DNA of 64,000 bases from Petropleomorpha daqingensis (GTDB taxonomy: Bacteria > Actinomycetota > Actinomycetes > Mycobacteriales > Geodermatophilaceae): NCBI RefSeq assembly GCF_013408985.1, contig NZ_JACBZT010000001.1:1-64000 (forward strand). Direction: 5' to 3'. Below the pieces are notes generated by a model. It saw only the letters and a program-made list of their open reading frames with translations. It made no database searches and was not told the DNA's origin. Each line of letters opens with the position of its first letter. Position 1 is the first letter of the stretch. Positions 60,832 to 64,000 of the stretch are shown in pieces. The translations under genes and the position numbers were made by a program.

Positions 60832-62349
60832 GTGGACGTGCTCGAGATCGCCCGGTGGCAGTTCGGAATCACGACCGTCTACCACTTCCTGATGGTCCCG
60901 CTGACCCTCGGCCTGGGAGTCCTGGTCGCGGTGATGCACACCCTCTGGGTGCGGACCGGCAAGCCCGAGTGGCTGCGGATGACCCGCTTCTGGGGCCGGA
61001 TCTACCTGATCAACTTCGCCCTCGGCGTGGCCACCGGACTGGTCCAGGAGTTCCAGTTCGGTCTCGCCTGGAGCGAGTACTCGAAGTTCGTCGGCGACGT
61101 CTTCGGCTCGCTGCTGGCCATGGAGGCGCTGCTCGCGTTCTTCCTCGAGTCGACGTTCCTCGGCTTGTGGATCTTCGGCTGGAACCGCCTGCCGAAGAAA
61201 CTGCACCTCGCCTCCCTGTGGGCGGCGGTGGTCGGCTCGTGGATCAGCGCGTACTTCATCATCGCGGCCAACTCGTGGATGCAGCACCCGGTCGGCGTCG
61301 TGCTCACCGAGGACGGCCGGCCGCGCCAGGTCGACTTCCTCGCCGTCCTGACCAACAACACTGCGCTGGCCGCCTACAGCCACACGATCGTCGCCGCGCT
61401 GATGGTCGCCGGCTCCCTGCTGGTCGGCATCGGCCTGTGGCACCTGCGCAAGCGGAAGCTCGCCGGGCAGCCGACCACCGACGTCGACCACGTCGTGTGG
61501 CGCCGTTCGGTCCGGCTCGGCGGCTGGGTCACGCTCGCTGCGTTCCTGCTGGTCGCGCTCACCGGGGACTTCCAGGGCAAGCTCATGTACGAGCAGCAGC
61601 CGCTGAAGATGAGCTCGGCCGAGGCGCTGTGCGAGACCGAGGCTCCGGCGCCGTTCTCGATCTTCGCGTTCGGCAAGCTCGGGTCCAACGAGTGCGACGA
61701 CGTCCACTCGTTCACCGTCCCGGGGCTGCTGTCCTTCCTCGCGCACAACGACTTCTCCACCGCCGTGCCCGGCGTCAACGAGCTGCAGGAGAAGTACGCC
61801 GCGGTCTACGGCGCGACCTACCCCGACGACCCGTCGTTCGGCGACAAGGCCGGGCAGCCGATCGACTACACGCCGGTGCTCGCGGTGACCTACTGGGGCT
61901 TCCGGCTGATGGTCGGGATGGGCGCGGTGTCGGCAGCGGTCGCGGCCTACGCGCTGTGGTCGACCCGCGGCGGCCGGGTGCCGACCTGGCGGATCGGCGT
62001 GTACGGGTCGCTGCTCGCCGTGGGCGCACCGTTCGTCGCCAACGCGGCCGGCTGGATCTTCACCGAGATGGGTCGCCAGCCGTTCGTCGTCGTCCCCAAC
62101 CCGGACGTGCCGGTCGGCGAGCAGGTCTACTTCTTCACCGCCCAGGCCGTCTCCCCGGGCATCTCCGCCGCCGAGGTGCTGACCTCGCTGATCACGCTCG
62201 GCGTCGTCTACGGCGTGCTCGCGGTCATCGAGCTCGGCCTGATCACCCGCTTCGTCCGCAAGGGCGTCGCCCAGCAGCCCTCCCCCACCCCGGGGACGCC
62301 GCCCGAGGGCGCACCCGAGTCCGACGACGTCCTCTCGTTCGCCTACTAG
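60832..62349 (+). CDS. cydA: Cytochrome bd ubiquinol/menaquinol oxidase subunit I
   Basis: The quinol-oxidising subunit of cytochrome bd, 505 aa with about nine transmembrane helices. The heme b595 His is H18 in TTVYHFLMVPLTLG. The GDFQGKLMYEQQPLKMSSAEAL segment starts the Q loop. The GRQPW motif appears as GRQPF here, a conservative change at the end of the Q-site helix. The oxidase has high oxygen affinity and does not pump protons. GTG at 60832 after GAGGGAG; the frame stays open upstream into the operators. Confidence 0.95.
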   Translation: MDVLEIARWQFGITTVYHFLMVPLTLGLGVLVAVMHTLWVRTGKPEWLRMTRFWGRIYLINFALGVATGLVQEFQFGLAWSEYSKFVGDVFGSLLAMEALLAFFLESTFLGLWIFGWNRLPKKLHLASLWAAVVGSWISAYFIIAANSWMQHPVGVVLTEDGRPRQVDFLAVLTNNTALAAYSHTIVAALMVAGSLLVGIGLWHLRKRKLAGQPTTDVDHVVWRRSVRLGGWVTLAAFLLVALTGDFQGKLMYEQQPLKMSSAEALCETEAPAPFSIFAFGKLGSNECDDVHSFTVPGLLSFLAHNDFSTAVPGVNELQEKYAAVYGATYPDDPSFGDKAGQPIDYTPVLAVTYWGFRLMVGMGAVSAAVAAYALWSTRGGRVPTWRIGVYGSLLAVGAPFVANAAGWIFTEMGRQPFVVVPNPDVPVGEQVYFFTAQAVSPGISAAEVLTSLITLGVVYGVLAVIELGLITRFVRKGVAQQPSPTPGTPPEGAPESDDVLSFAY

Positions 62350-62358
62350 GAGCCGACC

Positions 62359-63354
62359 GTGGATCTCCAGACGATCTGGTTCGCCGCCGTCGCCGTGCTG
62401 TGGACCGGCTTCCTCCTCCTCGAGGGCTTCGATCTCGGCGTGGCCGCGCTGCTGCCGGTGCTCGGGCGCACCCGCTCCGAGAAGCACCTGATGCTGCGCA
62501 CCATCGGCCCGCTCTGGGACGGCAACGAGGTGTGGCTGATCACCGCGGCCGGCGCGATCTTCGCGGCCTTCCCCGGCTGGTACGCCACCTGGCTGCCGGC
62601 GCTGTACCTGCCGTTCGTGCTGGTGCTGCTCGGGCTGATCGTGCGGGCGGTGGCGTTCGAGTGGCGGCACTCCCGCTCGGAGGAGCGCTGGGACACGGCC
62701 TGGACGAACGTCATCACCGGCGGCTCGCTGGTCGCGGGGCTCGGGGTCGGCGCGGCGCTGGGGGCGACGACCCTGGGACTGCCCATCGGCGCGGACGGCG
62801 AGCGGGTCGGCGGCGCGTTCTCGGGCCTCGGCTGGCCGGCGCTGCTCGGCGCGGTCGCGGTCGCCGGGTTCGCCCTCGTGCACGGCGCGCTGTTCCTCGC
62901 GCTGAAGTCCGACGGGCCGGTGCGGCTGCGGGCGCGGGCGTTCGCGCTGCGCTGGTCGCCGGTCGCGGCGCTGCCGCTGCTCGCATGGGCGGGTCTGGTG
63001 CAGCTGCGCGAGGGGACGGCGGTCACCGCGGTGCTGTGGGTCGTGGCCGCGCTGGCCGTGCTCCTCACGTGGACGCGGATCAGGGTCGACCGCGAGGGGC
63101 AGGCCTTCGCCGGCTGGGCGCTCGTGCTGGTCGCCTCGGCCGCGACGCTCTTCGGCGCGGCGTACCCGGTGGTCATCCCCTCGACGGTCGACCCGGCGTT
63201 CGACCTCACCGTCGGCCAGGCCTCGGTCAGCGACTACACGCTCACCGTGATGACCTGGGTCGCCGGCGTCGGGCTGCCGGTCGTGCTCGCCTACCAGGCC
63301 TGGACGTACTGGGTGTTCCGCAAGCGGCTGTCCGCCGAGCCGGTGCACGCATGA
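62359..63354 (+). CDS. cydB: Cytochrome bd oxidase subunit II
   Basis: The second subunit of the bd oxidase, 331 aa, with about eight to nine transmembrane helices. Typical start IWFAAVAVLWTGFLLLEGFDLGVAALLP and the GPLWDGNEVWLITAAGAIFAAFPGWYA segment are strongly diagnostic. GTG at 62359, 9 nt after cydA. Its stop overlaps the cydD start (ATGA). Confidence 0.96.
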   Translation: MDLQTIWFAAVAVLWTGFLLLEGFDLGVAALLPVLGRTRSEKHLMLRTIGPLWDGNEVWLITAAGAIFAAFPGWYATWLPALYLPFVLVLLGLIVRAVAFEWRHSRSEERWDTAWTNVITGGSLVAGLGVGAALGATTLGLPIGADGERVGGAFSGLGWPALLGAVAVAGFALVHGALFLALKSDGPVRLRARAFALRWSPVAALPLLAWAGLVQLREGTAVTAVLWVVAALAVLLTWTRIRVDREGQAFAGWALVLVASAATLFGAAYPVVIPSTVDPAFDLTVGQASVSDYTLTVMTWVAGVGLPVVLAYQAWTYWVFRKRLSAEPVHA

Positions 63355-64000
63355 GCTCGCGGGGACCGCTCGGGGCGCTGACCGGCGTCCCGGGACTGCG
63401 CGGCGCCCTGGTGCGGTCCGCGTTCGCCGCCCTGGCCTCGACGGTGGGGCTCGTGCTGCTGGCCGGCGGGCTGGCGACGGCGCTCGCCCGGATCGCGGAT
63501 CTTGCTCCTGGCCCCGCCTCGGTCCCTCTGGCGGTCGCCGTGGCCGGGGTCGCGCTGCGGTCGATCGCGGGAACCGTCGGCGAGGCGCTGGCCGCCCGCG
63601 ACGCCCGCCGGGCCGAGGACGCGCTGCGCCGGTCGCTGGTCGCCCGGCTGGCCGGCTCGCCGGCCGCGGTCGAGGCGGCGGGCGGTCCCGGTCCGGCCGC
63701 CGTCCTGGCCACCACCCGGCTGGCCGACCTCGGCCCGGGGCTGGCCACGTTCCTGCCGGCGTTCGCGCAGACCGTCGTCGTCCCGCCGGTGCTGCTGCTG
63801 GTGCTGGCCCGGCTCGACCTGCTCTCGGCGGTGCTGGTCGCCGCGACCCTGCCGCTGGTGCCGCTGTTCATGGTGCTGGTCGGCAAGCACACCCGGGACG
63901 GGACGACGTCCGCCGCCCGCGCGCTGGACCGGATCGCCGGGCACGTCGCCGAGCTGGTCCGCGGCCTGCCGGTGCTGGTCGGCCTCGGCCGTGCCGCCGA
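63351..64000 (+). CDS. cydD: ABC transporter CydD, N-terminal part (runs off the window)
   Basis: The first 216 codons of the thiol-exporting half-transporter CydD, needed for assembly of cytochrome bd. The visible part is the membrane domain: one hydrophobic helix pair around residues 20-45 and 55-75, a charged loop (ALAARDARRAEDALRRSL), then helices around 125-160 (VVPPVLLLVLARLDLL, LVAATLPLVPLFMVLVG). The ATP-binding cassette lies beyond the window. The ATG at 63351 overlaps the cydB stop (ATGA). The order cydA-cydB-cydD is usual in actinobacteria. Confidence 0.85.
   Translation, partial: MSSRGPLGALTGVPGLRGALVRSAFAALASTVGLVLLAGGLATALARIADLAPGPASVPLAVAVAGVALRSIAGTVGEALAARDARRAEDALRRSLVARLAGSPAAVEAAGGPGPAAVLATTRLADLGPGLATFLPAFAQTVVVPPVLLLVLARLDLLSAVLVAATLPLVPLFMVLVGKHTRDGTTSAARALDRIAGHVAELVRGLPVLVGLGRAA

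Overview
The window is chromosomal DNA from a high-GC actinobacterium. Nearly every codon ends in G or C, GTG starts are common, genes often overlap by GTGA, ATGA or TGATG, and many protein families are actinobacterial (DUF3159, DUF3710, DUF4193, DUF3039, DUF3099, DUF4192, DUF7455, Cei, polyphosphate glucokinase, IdeR). The mix suggests the Geodermatophilaceae or a near relative, but the genus is an inference. I see no rRNA, tRNA, CRISPR array, insertion sequence or prophage. The DNA looks like stable chromosomal backbone with accessory metabolic operons inserted.

Left part (1-30.6 kb): the order trkA-trkA / DUF3159 / OB-fold / DUF3710 / dut / DUF4193 / cei / suhB / ppgK / sigA / YihY-BrkB / DUF3039 / sigB / ideR follows the block I remember as Rv2691-Rv2711 of Mycobacterium tuberculosis. 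It links K+ uptake, dUTP removal, envelope integrity, polyphosphate-driven glucose phosphorylation, two sigma-70 factors and iron control. Accessory genes sit inside this frame: a pseudouridine pair (psuG plus a PfkB kinase), a GMC oxidoreductase, a class III-like PPK2, a CmcJ/NvfI oxidoreductase, a regulator-hydrolase fusion, and an overlapping acuC/GNAT-acyl-CoA synthetase pair for protein acylation and deacylation.

Middle (30.7-53.6 kb): a TetR regulator with a PaaK-like ligase; an S9 peptidase; a DUF4192 protein and a lipoprotein; a tight operon of two glycosyltransferases, a methyltransferase and a repeat-barrel protein; a MocR/YczE divergent pair with a clear dyad between them; a YibE/F-methyltransferase-DksA-like group; and a nitrogen-type catabolic locus (M20 amidohydrolase, FluG-type amidohydrolase, transsulfuration-type PLP enzyme and APC permease facing a glutamine synthetase-like ligase and a DinB protein).

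Right part (53.4-64 kb): a small membrane protein, Hsp20, a MerR-like regulator, a complete copper unit (csoR-copZ-copA) translationally joined to an SDR, an epoxide hydrolase, and a BlaI/M56 pair that diverges from cydABD. Two near-identical inverted repeats lie in the blaI-cydA gap. The window ends inside cydD.

Two sequence-level themes recur. Several genes have a TAnnnT -10-like hexamer only 6-8 nt before the start codon and no Shine-Dalgarno sequence, which suggests leaderless mRNAs. Several convergent gene pairs overlap at their 3' ends, by up to 94 nt.
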